A stretch of DNA of 64,000 nucleotides from Telluribacter humicola. GTDB lineage: Bacteria; Bacteroidota; Bacteroidia; Cytophagales; Spirosomataceae. The translations under genes and the position numbers were made by a program. The notes beneath the pieces were generated by a model that made no database searches, was not told the DNA's origin, and worked only from the letters and a program-made list of their open reading frames with translations. Shown here in pieces: positions 1 to 8,029 of the stretch. The DNA lies in the NCBI RefSeq assembly GCF_017355935.1, contig NZ_JAFIQT010000001.1, forward strand, positions 868,001 to 932,000, written 5' to 3'. Every line of letters starts with the position of its first letter. Position 1 is the stretch's first letter.

Positions 1-1606
1 AGCTACCGGGCGTACGATTCCCGTTTCTTACGCGATCAAAGTTGGTTACGTTGATGCGGGTATCACTCCACACATCCGTACCCGAGCGCACCATCAGGCT
101 GAGCGAAGGCAGGATCTTGTAGTTAAGGGCGATGTTACCCAACAGGCGGTCTTTGTCGTTGCCATAGGGCAACTTGCGGGCTGTGTAGTACGGATTCGTA
201 AAGAAGGTATGCTGCCAGTTAGGTGGATCAGTGTCGGCAGGCTTGCCGGCTACTGCGCGCTGGATATGTACATCCTGGTAGTCTTCGTAGTTACGGATCT
301 GCTCCCACGACGTGTGGCGGTGAGCCCAGATAAACTGCTGGCCCGAAGTAAAGCTACGGTTGGTAGACCCCGACTTGATGTATTCGCCGGCCATGGTTAC
401 CGTTAGGTTCTTAGCCAGGTTATAGCCGGAGTTAATCCGGAAGTTGGTACGGTGGAAGTCGTTGTAGTACATAATCCCTTTCTGATCCACGCGGGCTAGC
501 GACATACGGAAGAAGCCTTTGTCGTTGCCACCTGAAAGGGCAAGGCTGTTGTTGACGGTCTGGCCGGTAGCCCAGTACTCTTCCCAGTTGTTAGGCTGAG
601 GCGTAAGCGGAGCTACTTCGGTACCTGACCACCAGTGGCGAACCAGGCGGCCGTCCATAGGGGCACCCCAGCTTTCGTCAGTACCAGCCGATCCGGCTAA
701 AGGGTAGCGGGCGTCATATACGGCACGGTATTGCTGGGTCTGCTGAGGGTCAGTGATCGAGCCGCTCCATCCGTCATTGTACCAGGTGCGATAGCCACTG
801 CCACCTCCGTAGGTATTCTGGAAGTCAGGCTTAATCCAGGGGCGCTCAAAGGTCACATTGGAGTTGAAGTTAATACCCAGTCCCTTAGTACCCTGTCCGG
901 TTTTGGTGGTGATAAGGATAACTCCGTTGGCCGCGCGCGATCCGTAAAGAGCCGCTGCGTTGGGCCCCTTCAGTACCGACATTTCCTTGATGTCGTCAGG
1001 GTTGATTTCGGAGATACCGCCACCCATCTGGTTGCTGCCGCTCTGCTGCATGGGTACCCCGTCAATAACGACCAGGGGCTGGTTGTTTCCTGAAACCGAC
1101 GACGCACCACGTATTTGTATGGTAGAGCCACTACCGGGACCACCGTTGGATTGGATGCGCAGACCGGCGATCTTACCGGAAAGTCCGTTGGCTACGTTGG
1201 TAGATCGTGATTCGGTAAGGCTGCTTCCTTTAATTTCCTGTACGGTATAACCCAAGGCTTTTTTCTCACGCTCAATACCGAAGGCCGTAACAACTACCTC
1301 GGCCAGCTGGCGGGTGTCAGCACTCAGTTTGATGTCAAATTGGGTCTTGCTTCCAATAGGTACTTCCTGCGACAGGTACCCTACAAATGAAAAAACGAGT
1401 ATGCCGTCGTCAGGGACGGTAATTTTGAAGTTTCCATCAGAGTCAGTGTTGGTACCGACATTGGTGCCCTTATAGATAATAGAAGCACCCGGAAGACCGA
1501 GTCCATCCTCGGCGGCTGTAATCTTACCAGTAAGCTGGCGCACCTGGGCCATGCTCAATGTAGTGCAAAGACAGCCCCATATCAAAACGAGTATAGTTTT
1601 TCTCAT
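1..1606 (-). CDS. SusC/RagA-type TonB-linked outer membrane porin (partial, 3' end outside window)
   Basis: The reading frame is open from an ATG at 1606 down to base 1 (535 codons) with no stop, so only the N-terminal half is present. It starts with a Sec signal (MRKTILVLIWGCLCTTLSMA), then a carboxypeptidase-D-like domain with GLGLPGASIIYKGTNVGT and FVGYLSQEVPIG, a TonB-box region (ELAEVVVTAFGIEREKKALG-like) and a plug domain containing VIDGVPM and ALYGSRAANGVILITTKTG. This is the standard SusC build: a TonB-energised 22-strand barrel that imports oligosaccharides or peptides across the outer membrane with a SusD lipoprotein. Its SusD partner, if any, would lie to the left of the window. 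A strong promoter candidate lies at 2042-2073, giving a long leader. The family call is safe; the substrate cannot be read. Confidence 0.95.
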   Translation of the reverse strand, partial: MRKTILVLIWGCLCTTLSMAQVRQLTGKITAAEDGLGLPGASIIYKGTNVGTNTDSDGNFKITVPDDGILVFSFVGYLSQEVPIGSKTQFDIKLSADTRQLAEVVVTAFGIEREKKALGYTVQEIKGSSLTESRSTNVANGLSGKIAGLRIQSNGGPGSGSTIQIRGASSVSGNNQPLVVIDGVPMQQSGSNQMGGGISEINPDDIKEMSVLKGPNAAALYGSRAANGVILITTKTGQGTKGLGINFNSNVTFERPWIKPDFQNTYGGGSGYRTWYNDGWSGSITDPQQTQQYRAVYDARYPLAGSAGTDESWGAPMDGRLVRHWWSGTEVAPLTPQPNNWEEYWATGQTVNNSLALSGGNDKGFFRMSLARVDQKGIMYYNDFHRTNFRINSGYNLAKNLTVTMAGEYIKSGSTNRSFTSGQQFIWAHRHTSWEQIRNYEDYQDVHIQRAVAGKPADTDPPNWQHTFFTNPYYTARKLPYGNDKDRLLGNIALNYKILPSLSLMVRSGTDVWSDTRINVTNFDRVRNGNRTPGS

Positions 1607-1664
1607 GGGAAGTTTCCGGTTAATGATTAATTAGGTTAGAAAATCGAGAACAGGCTTTGATAAA

Positions 1665-1736
1665 GGTTATGGCTGCGACAGATTGACACGTTCATGGGCC
1701 GCACACATTAGCGTGTAACCGCCACAGCCATAAGCC
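1665..1736 (-). promoter_or_regulatory. nested inverted repeat in the 5' leader of the SusC gene
   Basis: TTATGGCTG (1667-1675) pairs perfectly with CAGCCATAA (1725-1733), and inside it ACACG (1686-1690) pairs with CGTGT (1712-1716). The structure lies 60-130 nt upstream of the SusC start codon and downstream of the predicted promoter, so it would be in the untranslated leader. No T-tract follows, so it is not an obvious terminator. Its function is unknown. Confidence 0.4.
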
Positions 1737-2041
1737 TACTAGTTTGCTTTTCCGGAAAGCAATACCCTCTTGCGAGGACGATCAGCGCGATGGAGCAGAA
1801 ATGGTTAGGACAAAAGATTCCCTGCGTCAACGAATGCTGTTCGTCCACGTATTTAGGCTCTGGAGTTTTGAGTTGTTAATGTTGTTACTAATAAGACTCG
1901 GAAACGTATGTACGGCTACTTACTCCGTTCATCTTGCCTGGCAAAATGGTACTCACGTTCCGACTCTTTTTATCTACGAATGCTTCAAGTGCGGCTGGAA
2001 ACATCCGTGGTCTAGGAGTCGCTTATGCTTTAATGACATAT

Positions 2042-2073
2042 CAAAGATATTGTTAAAATGATATGATGCAAAA
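2042..2073 (-). promoter_or_regulatory. Bacteroidetes-type promoter for the SusC gene at 1606
   Basis: On the minus strand TTTTG (2073-2069) is followed after 19 nt by TATCTTTG (2049-2042), an exact match to the -33 TTTG and -7 TAnnTTTG consensus of the phylum's primary sigma factor. The predicted transcript start is near 2035, which leaves a leader of about 430 nt. Confidence 0.55.
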
Positions 2074-2846
2074 TATTAAAGCGGAAATTTTCAATTTTTG
2101 GCAATAAAAAGTGGTGGTGTAGATATTGATCCAAATTTAATTGCACTTAACAAATATTATATTTTGTAAAATCAACTAGAGGCGGTGCGACTGGTAAATA
2201 TCTGGTCATGAACAGGTGCGGGCGGTATTCCTGCTTGTTCTTTGGTTAATTATATTAAAGTTTTAAACTGTTATATATATGGTTGCTTTACAGCGGTTTA
2301 GTAGATATACTGTCAAATGTGTGATAGCTGCTGACTATACCAGCGCATAATTGCAATAGTTGTAGATCTATACAAAAGAGCTTATGTGAGATTTTGGCTT
2401 ATTTTGATCGAATAAATTGCATTGTGGGTAAAAATAGGTTTTAGTTAATAGTGATTTAGGAAGTAAATCTGCAAATGGGCAAAAAATAGGTTTAAAAGAG
2501 CTCTCTCTTCGGACGCTATTTAACTAGGAATAGTACAAATGACTATATGTAATAGTAGATACTAACTACGCATAGTATACGTATGGCTATTACTAACTAC
2601 TGGTGCTGCGGAGGGCAGTAAGTAAGCTCCTGCTCAATACACCTTACAAGTAGCAATTTCTGAGTTTTTTTGAAGTATATCACCGATAGCCGTGTTCTAG
2701 CGCCTACCGATGAGCTGGCTCTGTAGCTTATATCTTTCTTCTGCTTATATCATTAAGAAAAGGTAAATCTGTACTTTAAGTATAGTAGGGGCAGCGTGAT
2801 TGCTACTACGTCCTGATTGAGGTCTTTATTACTACCTAATAGCTAC

Positions 2847-5606
2847 ATGGCAAAGCTGATCGCAACGAACAAATGGATATTCCTTCTGGGGGTAGCAGTG
2901 GTGGTACTGCTATCATCTTTTTCGTGGCTGGGGCTATTTGAGGATAAGGTAGACTATAATAAGGATGTAAAGCCCATCCTGAATAAGCACTGCATGGGTT
3001 GCCACGGTGGGGTAAAGAAAGCGGGCAATGTGAGTTTCCTGTTTGAGGAGGAGATTATCCAGCCGGGTAAGTCGGGCAAGCGTCCCGTGGTACCCGGTGA
3101 TGCCGACGGTAGCGAAATGATCCGCCGCATCCTGAGTGATGATCCCGATGAGCGCATGCCCAAGGAGGGGCCACCCCTGACCGAGCAGGAGGTAGAGGTA
3201 CTAAAGAAATGGATAGATCAGGGAGCCCAATGGGGCAACCACTGGGCCTATGAGCGGATCGAGCGCCCGGAGGTACCAGGAGCCGGTGGACTGCTGGCTA
3301 GCCTGAACCTTTTTGGTGATAAGGAGTGGAGTAAAAATGAGATAGACCATTTTGTCCTTCAAAAGCTAAATGATAAAGACCTTACTCCTGCCGATGAAGC
3401 TGATCGCGCTACGCTCATCCGGCGGGTGAGTCTGGACCTGACGGGGCTGCCTCCCAAGGAGAAAGAAGTAGCCGACTTTATCAAAGACCCCGCGCCCGAT
3501 GCCTACCAGAAGGTGGTAGACCGGCTGCTGGTTTCACCGGCCTACGGCGAACGCTGGGCCGCTATGTGGATGGACCTGGCCCGCTACGCCGATACCAAAG
3601 GCTACGAACGCGACCCCGGCCGGACCATCTGGCGCTTCCGCGACTATGTCATCAAGTCATTTAATGGGGATAAGCCTTTTGATCAATTTACCATTGAACA
3701 GTTAGCGGGCGATCTGTTAAAAGGACCAGAAGGGGTACCTTCGGACGAGCAACTGGTAGCCACCGGATTCCACCGCAACACCATGAACAACGACGAAGGG
3801 GGGACGCAGGACGAGGAGTTCAGGGTTGCGGCCCTCATCGACCGCGTCAATACCACCTGGGAGGTATGGCAGGGGACTACCTTCGCCTGCGTGCAGTGTC
3901 ACAGCCATCCGTACGATCCCATCCGGCACGAAGACTACTATAAGTACATGGCCTTCTTCAACAACACGCGTGATGAAGACGTCACCTCCGATACTCCCAC
4001 GCTCCGCTTCTATAAAGGTGAAGACTCTGCCCGGGTGGAGCGGGTTAAGGCCTGGATTAATCAGCACAACCCGGCACAGACCCGGCACTTCGCCCAGTTT
4101 ATGCGGGTGATGGAGCCCAAGATCAACTCCCACGACTTCGATGAATATATTAACTCCTCCCTTCGTGATGCCAAGTACTACGGGGCGCAGCACCAGGGAT
4201 CGGCGCGTATCAAAGGCGTGACCCTGACGGGCAAGGACCGGATGCTGATAGCCATTGGTACCCGGGCCGAAGGAGCTACAATGACTATTACGCTGGATTC
4301 GTTAAGGGGTCCTAAGCTGACACAGATAAAGGTACCTCTGGTAGATACCGTACTAGCGTTGCCCATCCCAAAAGTACAGGGCAGGCACAACCTGTACCTA
4401 TATTTCAATAGCCCCCAAGCTCCCAAAGACTGGATCAATATCAAGTGGGTTGCGTTCCAGGAGGCGCTGCCGGGAGAAGGCCAGCCAGCCTATACTTCTA
4501 TCATGGAAGATTATGCCAATGTACTAACTGGTTGGGCTGACAACACACCCATCTTTTGGGAAGCGGAGGGCGATCTGGTACGAAAGACGCACGTATTCGA
4601 GCGGGGCAACTGGCTGGTCAAAGGGCCGGAGGTACAGCCCGATGTACCCCAGTCGCTGCTGGCCATGCCCAAAGGGATGCCACGCAACCGGCTGGGGCTG
4701 GCGCGCTGGATGGTCAGCCGGGACAATCCGCTGACAGCGCGGGTGGTTGTCAATCGTTTTTGGGAGCAGCTTTTCGGAACGGGTATTGTCGAGACCGTAG
4801 AAGACTTCGGCTCGCAGGGCAACGAACCTACCCACCGCGAATTGCTAGACTGGCTGGCGGTATACTTCATGGAGGACGCTGGCTGGAGTACCAAGAAACT
4901 ACTGCGGCAGATAGTACTGTCCGCTACCTACCGCCAGAGTTCCGTAGCCGATAAAGAAAAATTAGAGGTAGATCCATTTAATACCTGGCTGTCCCGCGGG
5001 CCGCGCGTGCGGCTGAGTGCCGAACAGGTACGGGATCAGGCCCTGGCGGCTAGTGGCTTGTTGTCACCTAAGATGTACGGCCCCGGTGTAATGCCCCCGC
5101 AGCCGGAAGGCATCTGGCTGTCGCCTTACAATGGGGATAAGTGGAAGCTCAGCGAAGGCGAAGACCGCCGCCGCAGGGCCTTGTATACCTATTGGAAACG
5201 TACAGCACCCTATCCGTCGATGGTTACCTTTGATGCGCCCAGCCGGGAGTTTTGCCAGTCGCGGCGCATCCGGACGAACACCCCCCTGCAGGCCCTGGTC
5301 ACGCTCAATGATCCGGTGTACCTGGAAGCCGCCCAGAAAATGGCCGAAGCCATGCAACTGCGCGGCAAGACACCGGAGCAGCAGCTCAAAGAAGGTTACC
5401 GAATGCTTACCTACCAACCCATCGAACCCAAGAGCCTCCATGTACTCCTGAAAGTATACCAGAATTCGCTGGAAGGATATAGGAACAACCCGGCAGAAGT
5501 AGACAGTCTGCTCAAATACGGAGAAAAGAAGTCGCCGGAACTGGCGGCCCTGGCGGTGTCGGCCAACGTACTTCTGAATCTGGATAAAGTGGTGACGAAG
5601 GAGTAG
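2847..5606 (+). CDS. PSD1/DUF1553-DUF1549 protein with planctomycete-type cytochrome c domain
   Basis: The 919-residue product has an N-terminal membrane anchor or signal (WIFLLGVAVVVLLSSF), then a PSCyt1 domain with the haem motif CMGCH (C49, C52, H53). DUF1549 (PSCyt2) follows from about residue 110, with DRATLIRRVSLDLTGLPP and a second CxxCH (CVQCHSHPYDPI, C348/C351/H352). DUF1553 (PSD1) occupies the C-terminal third (GLARWMVSRDNPLTARV, TPLQALVTLNDPVYLEAAQ). Proteins of this build abound in Planctomycetes and occur in Bacteroidetes; they are exported and their biochemical role is unproven, though haem-linked oxidation of polysaccharides is often suggested. I prefer the ATG at 2847, which begins the signal, over an in-frame TTG at 2817. 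It opens a plus-strand cluster with an oxidoreductase and a DUF1501 protein. Confidence 0.93.
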   Translation: MAKLIATNKWIFLLGVAVVVLLSSFSWLGLFEDKVDYNKDVKPILNKHCMGCHGGVKKAGNVSFLFEEEIIQPGKSGKRPVVPGDADGSEMIRRILSDDPDERMPKEGPPLTEQEVEVLKKWIDQGAQWGNHWAYERIERPEVPGAGGLLASLNLFGDKEWSKNEIDHFVLQKLNDKDLTPADEADRATLIRRVSLDLTGLPPKEKEVADFIKDPAPDAYQKVVDRLLVSPAYGERWAAMWMDLARYADTKGYERDPGRTIWRFRDYVIKSFNGDKPFDQFTIEQLAGDLLKGPEGVPSDEQLVATGFHRNTMNNDEGGTQDEEFRVAALIDRVNTTWEVWQGTTFACVQCHSHPYDPIRHEDYYKYMAFFNNTRDEDVTSDTPTLRFYKGEDSARVERVKAWINQHNPAQTRHFAQFMRVMEPKINSHDFDEYINSSLRDAKYYGAQHQGSARIKGVTLTGKDRMLIAIGTRAEGATMTITLDSLRGPKLTQIKVPLVDTVLALPIPKVQGRHNLYLYFNSPQAPKDWINIKWVAFQEALPGEGQPAYTSIMEDYANVLTGWADNTPIFWEAEGDLVRKTHVFERGNWLVKGPEVQPDVPQSLLAMPKGMPRNRLGLARWMVSRDNPLTARVVVNRFWEQLFGTGIVETVEDFGSQGNEPTHRELLDWLAVYFMEDAGWSTKKLLRQIVLSATYRQSSVADKEKLEVDPFNTWLSRGPRVRLSAEQVRDQALAASGLLSPKMYGPGVMPPQPEGIWLSPYNGDKWKLSEGEDRRRRALYTYWKRTAPYPSMVTFDAPSREFCQSRRIRTNTPLQALVTLNDPVYLEAAQKMAEAMQLRGKTPEQQLKEGYRMLTYQPIEPKSLHVLLKVYQNSLEGYRNNPAEVDSLLKYGEKKSPELAALAVSANVLLNLDKVVTKE

Positions 5607-5656
5607 TTAGCAAACAGAATAGCCTTACACGATATATCCCTTAACTAAACAGGACA

Positions 5657-6982
5657 ATGGAAAAAGAAAAAGAGCAATCACTTTCCCGCCGGGACTTTGT
5701 CGGAAAAGCAGCGGCTGCGGCAGCCGGATTTATGATCGTGCCCCGCTTCGTACTGGGAGGCAAAAAACCGGATGGCTCATCGTACCTGCCCCCAAGCGAC
5801 ATGATTTCACTGGGCTTTATCGGTACCGGTAAGCAGGGACGGGGACTTACCAATTCATTCCTGTCTACCGGCGAAGCCCGCATCGTGGCCATCAGCGAAG
5901 TATATAAGGATAAAGCCCAACTGACCCTGGATAAGATTAAGGAGTACTACAGCAAGAATACCCAGACAGGTACCTATTCAGAAATACCAGTATATAATGA
6001 CTTTCGGGAGCTGCTGGCTCGTAAGGATGTAGATGCCGTCGTGATTGCTACCCCCGACCACTGGCACGCGGCCATGGCGGTGCGGGCAGCCCAGGCCGGT
6101 AAAGATATCTATTGCGAAAAGCCACTCTCTCTGACCGTTCGCGAAGGCCGGGCTATGGTGGATGCTGCTCGTAAGTACAACCGCGTATTCCAGACAGGTA
6201 GTATGCAACGCTCCTGGCCGGAGTTCCGGCAGACAGCCGAGCTGATCCGTAACGGCTACATCGGGGATATCAAAAGTATCAAAGTGAATGTGGGAACTCC
6301 TCCGGTACCCTATACCCTTTCGGCCGAGCCCATTCCGCAAGGGCTGGACTGGGCGGCCTGGCTAGGACCCAATCAGCCGGTACCATTCAACTCCGAACTG
6401 GCACCGCCGCTTTCTAAGGACGTATTCCCCAACTGGCGCCTCTATAAGGAATTTGGAGGAGGCATGGTGACCGACTGGGGAGCGCACATGTTCGACATTG
6501 TACAGTGGGCGCTGGATAAAGATAACAGCGGACCAGTAGAGGTCATACCACCTAATGGCAAGGATGTACAGAACCTGACCTTCCGCTACGACAATGGCAT
6601 CACCATGACCCATGAGAAGTGGGACTGGAATAACGCCATCCATTTTATAGGAAGTGAAGGAGATCTAAAAGTACAGCGCCGCAAGCTGGAAACCACTCCG
6701 GCCTCTTTACAGACAAAAGTAATCGGTGAAAACGAGAAGCATGTCTATAAGAGTGAGAACCACTACAAGGACTTCTTCCAGGCGATGCGCAACCGTAGCA
6801 AGCCGGTCTGTGATGTAGAAATCGGCCACCGTACGGCCTCGGTATGTAACATTGCTAATATCGCTTATCAGGTAGGTCGGCCCCTACAGTGGAATCCTAA
6901 AAAGGAAACATTTAAGAATGATAAGGAAGCCAATGCTCTCCTGGGTCGTTCCATGAACAGCGAATGGGGGATTGTGATATAA
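5657..6982 (+). CDS. exported Gfo/Idh/MocA-family oxidoreductase
   Basis: The protein has 441 residues and begins with a twin-arginine signal (SRRDFVGKAAAAAAGFMIVP). The Rossmann dinucleotide-binding motif GFIGTGKQGRGL follows near residue 55, and the family's catalytic-lysine motif EKPLSL near residue 155. The C-terminal alpha/beta domain carries WRLYKEFGGGMVTDWGAHMFD. Family members oxidise or reduce sugars or sugar acids with a tightly held NAD(P); Tat export of the folded, cofactor-loaded enzyme fits that. The gene lies 50 nt after the PSD1 haem protein and is probably cotranscribed with it, so its substrate may be a periplasmic sugar handled by the same cluster. It could also be annotated as a generic 'dehydrogenase'; specificity is not visible. 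Confidence 0.93.
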   Translation: MEKEKEQSLSRRDFVGKAAAAAAGFMIVPRFVLGGKKPDGSSYLPPSDMISLGFIGTGKQGRGLTNSFLSTGEARIVAISEVYKDKAQLTLDKIKEYYSKNTQTGTYSEIPVYNDFRELLARKDVDAVVIATPDHWHAAMAVRAAQAGKDIYCEKPLSLTVREGRAMVDAARKYNRVFQTGSMQRSWPEFRQTAELIRNGYIGDIKSIKVNVGTPPVPYTLSAEPIPQGLDWAAWLGPNQPVPFNSELAPPLSKDVFPNWRLYKEFGGGMVTDWGAHMFDIVQWALDKDNSGPVEVIPPNGKDVQNLTFRYDNGITMTHEKWDWNNAIHFIGSEGDLKVQRRKLETTPASLQTKVIGENEKHVYKSENHYKDFFQAMRNRSKPVCDVEIGHRTASVCNIANIAYQVGRPLQWNPKKETFKNDKEANALLGRSMNSEWGIVI

Positions 6983-7013
6983 AATTAGGTCAGGCAGAAG
7001 GATGAAAGTCCAG

Positions 7014-7284
7014 AGGTGTCGCCCCTGAGGAGGTAACATTTGTTCAAAGTTAATGCTATCTCCGCAGGGACTTGCCGCAAGTGCCGCTCCTACGGAGCTG
7101 TTAGCATACATAATCATTCATATTTCTACTAAAGTGTGGCCCCGCTGGGGCCATTTCCAAAGGAGAAGTCGAGCTTGATAGCAAAAGATGCCGGAATCCC
7201 TACAAGCCCCGCTAGGGGCGTCACTTCAGTAGCAACAAGGGAAAAGAAACCATCAAGCCCCAGCGGGGCGACACCTTAGTAGCA
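7014..7284. repeat. left REP cluster (4 copies)
   Basis: Copies are at 7014-7030 (minus orientation), 7127-7153 (minus), 7203-7241 (plus) and 7254-7284 (plus). The plus form reads AAGCCCCGCTAGGGGCG, then a conserved tail close to ACACCTTAGTAGCA. The last copy runs straight into the transposase reading frame. Confidence 0.8.
7053..7107. repeat. imperfect long palindrome, distinct from the REP copies
   Basis: Nested arms ATGCTA/TAGCAT (7053-7058, 7102-7107) and CTCCG/CGGAG surround a central perfect ACTTG-CCG-CAAGT hairpin. The sequence differs from the neighbouring REPs and may be a second repeat family. Confidence 0.45.
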
Positions 7285-7726
7285 GCTGTACATTCAGATT
7301 GTATTTGCAGTAAAAGGAAGAGAAAGTCTTGTAAAGGCGACGTGGCGGGAGGCACTGGAAAAATACATTTGTGGTATTGTAGGTGGATTAGGCCAAAAAG
7401 TGTTAGCAATCTATTGTATGCCTGACCATACGCACCTGTTTATGAGTATAAAACCGGATGTTAGGCTCTCAGACCTGGTACGCGATGTAAAGGCCGGGTG
7501 TAGTAAGTGGATAAATGACAATGGAAATGCTTCTGGGCGATTCGTATGGCAGGAAGGCTATGGAGCATTCAGCTATGCCAAATCCCAAAAAGAGGTGGTA
7601 ATTCAGTACATCCTTAGCCAGCCAGAGCACCATAGAACCAGAACATTTCGTGAAGAGTACCTCGACTTCCTACACAAGTTTGAGATCGAGTACAACGAGA
7701 AGTACCTGTTTGAATGGGTCGAGTAG
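7283..7726 (+). pseudogene. IS200/IS605-like REP-associated tyrosine transposase, start codon lost
   Basis: From 7283 the frame reads QLYIQIVFAVKGRESLV and continues without interruption for 147 codons to the C-terminal signature DEKYLFEW-like NEKYLFEWVE. It contains the HUH-type metal motif MPDHTHLF and the catalytic-tyrosine region WQEGYGAFSYAKSQ of Y1 transposases. Intact relatives in Bacteroidetes start with about six more residues (M-x-N-T-Y-T) before QLY. Here that position is replaced by a REP tail carrying two in-frame TAG codons (7277-7282), and no ATG, GTG or TTG occurs in frame until GTG 7400, which would cut off the first beta strand and part of helix one. The gene is therefore either broken at its 5' end or uses a rare start such as CTG 7286. 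Automated callers would probably give 7400-7726. Confidence 0.8.
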
Positions 7727-7753
7727 TAATGGATTTGTGCGCAGGCTTAGGCT

Positions 7754-7982
7754 TAAGGTATCGCCCCTAACGGGGCTAGACATTCCGCGGCAACATCATT
7801 TTTGCTACTAAGGTATGGCCCCTCTGGGGCCTAATAAGATTGGATTAGCTCAAAGCCTCGCTAGAGAGGCCTATTAGTAGCTTTATTGAAAGGAATGATC
7901 CGAGTAAGTCCCGTAGAGGCGACACCTCAGTAGTAGCAACAAGGGAGCATAAGCATGTAAGTCCCGTAGGGGCGGCACCTTT
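7754..7982. repeat. right REP cluster (5 copies)
   Basis: Copies are at 7754-7777 (minus), 7806-7831 (minus), 7851-7881 (plus, degenerate), 7904-7946 (plus) and 7957-7982 (plus). The 7904 copy shares the extended tail AGTAGCAACAAGGGA with the 7203 copy on the other side of the transposase. Confidence 0.8.
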
Positions 7983-8029
7983 ATAAATGATTAAGATAAC
8001 CAAGTAAGAAAGTACCAGCAGAATAGACC

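Larger units (their letters stand above)
1607..2846. other. gene-free AT-rich intergenic region
   Basis: This 1.2 kb stretch between divergent genes holds the leader hairpin and promoter described separately. The part from about 2074 to 2500 is very AT-rich. The longest open frame (1744-2061, plus) has no coding character: it is Leu/Arg/Cys-rich and matches no family I know. I see no RNA gene and no further coding sequence. A TATCTTTC motif near 2740 could belong to a plus-strand promoter for the gene at 2847, but it lacks a good -33 box. Confidence 0.5.
7014..7982. mobile_element. REP/RAYT element (nine REP copies around an IS200-like transposase)
   Basis: Between the oxidoreductase and DUF1501 genes lie nine related 17-43 bp palindromic repeats, four to the left and five to the right of an IS200/IS605-type transposase frame. 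The repeats are in both orientations, as in bacterial interspersed mosaic elements. The shared core is a GCCCC/GGGGC hairpin followed by GACACCTTAGTAGCA, and two copies extend into CAACAAGGGA. This arrangement is what is called a REPtron: a REP-associated tyrosine transposase with its cognate REPs. It separates genes that otherwise look like one operon. Confidence 0.8.

Noticed and set aside
731-1250. Plus-strand open frames opposite the SusC gene
   Set aside because: They are antisense shadows of a strongly conserved SusC coding frame that continues through the whole stretch.
1744-2061. 105-codon plus-strand open frame in the intergenic region
   Set aside because: Composition is not protein-like, there is no promoter or start context, no family resemblance, and it lies opposite the SusC leader.
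2817-2846. TTG start for the PSD1 protein
   Set aside because: The ATG at 2847 directly begins a good signal sequence; the extra ten residues add nothing recognisable.
7400-7726. Transposase gene starting at GTG 7400
   Set aside because: Homologous coding sequence clearly continues upstream to 7283, so this start would remove the first conserved strand and helix of the domain.
7014-7982. CRISPR array
   Set aside because: The repeats are palindromic, in both orientations, unevenly spaced and diverged, with no spacers of constant length and no cas genes; they fit REP elements.
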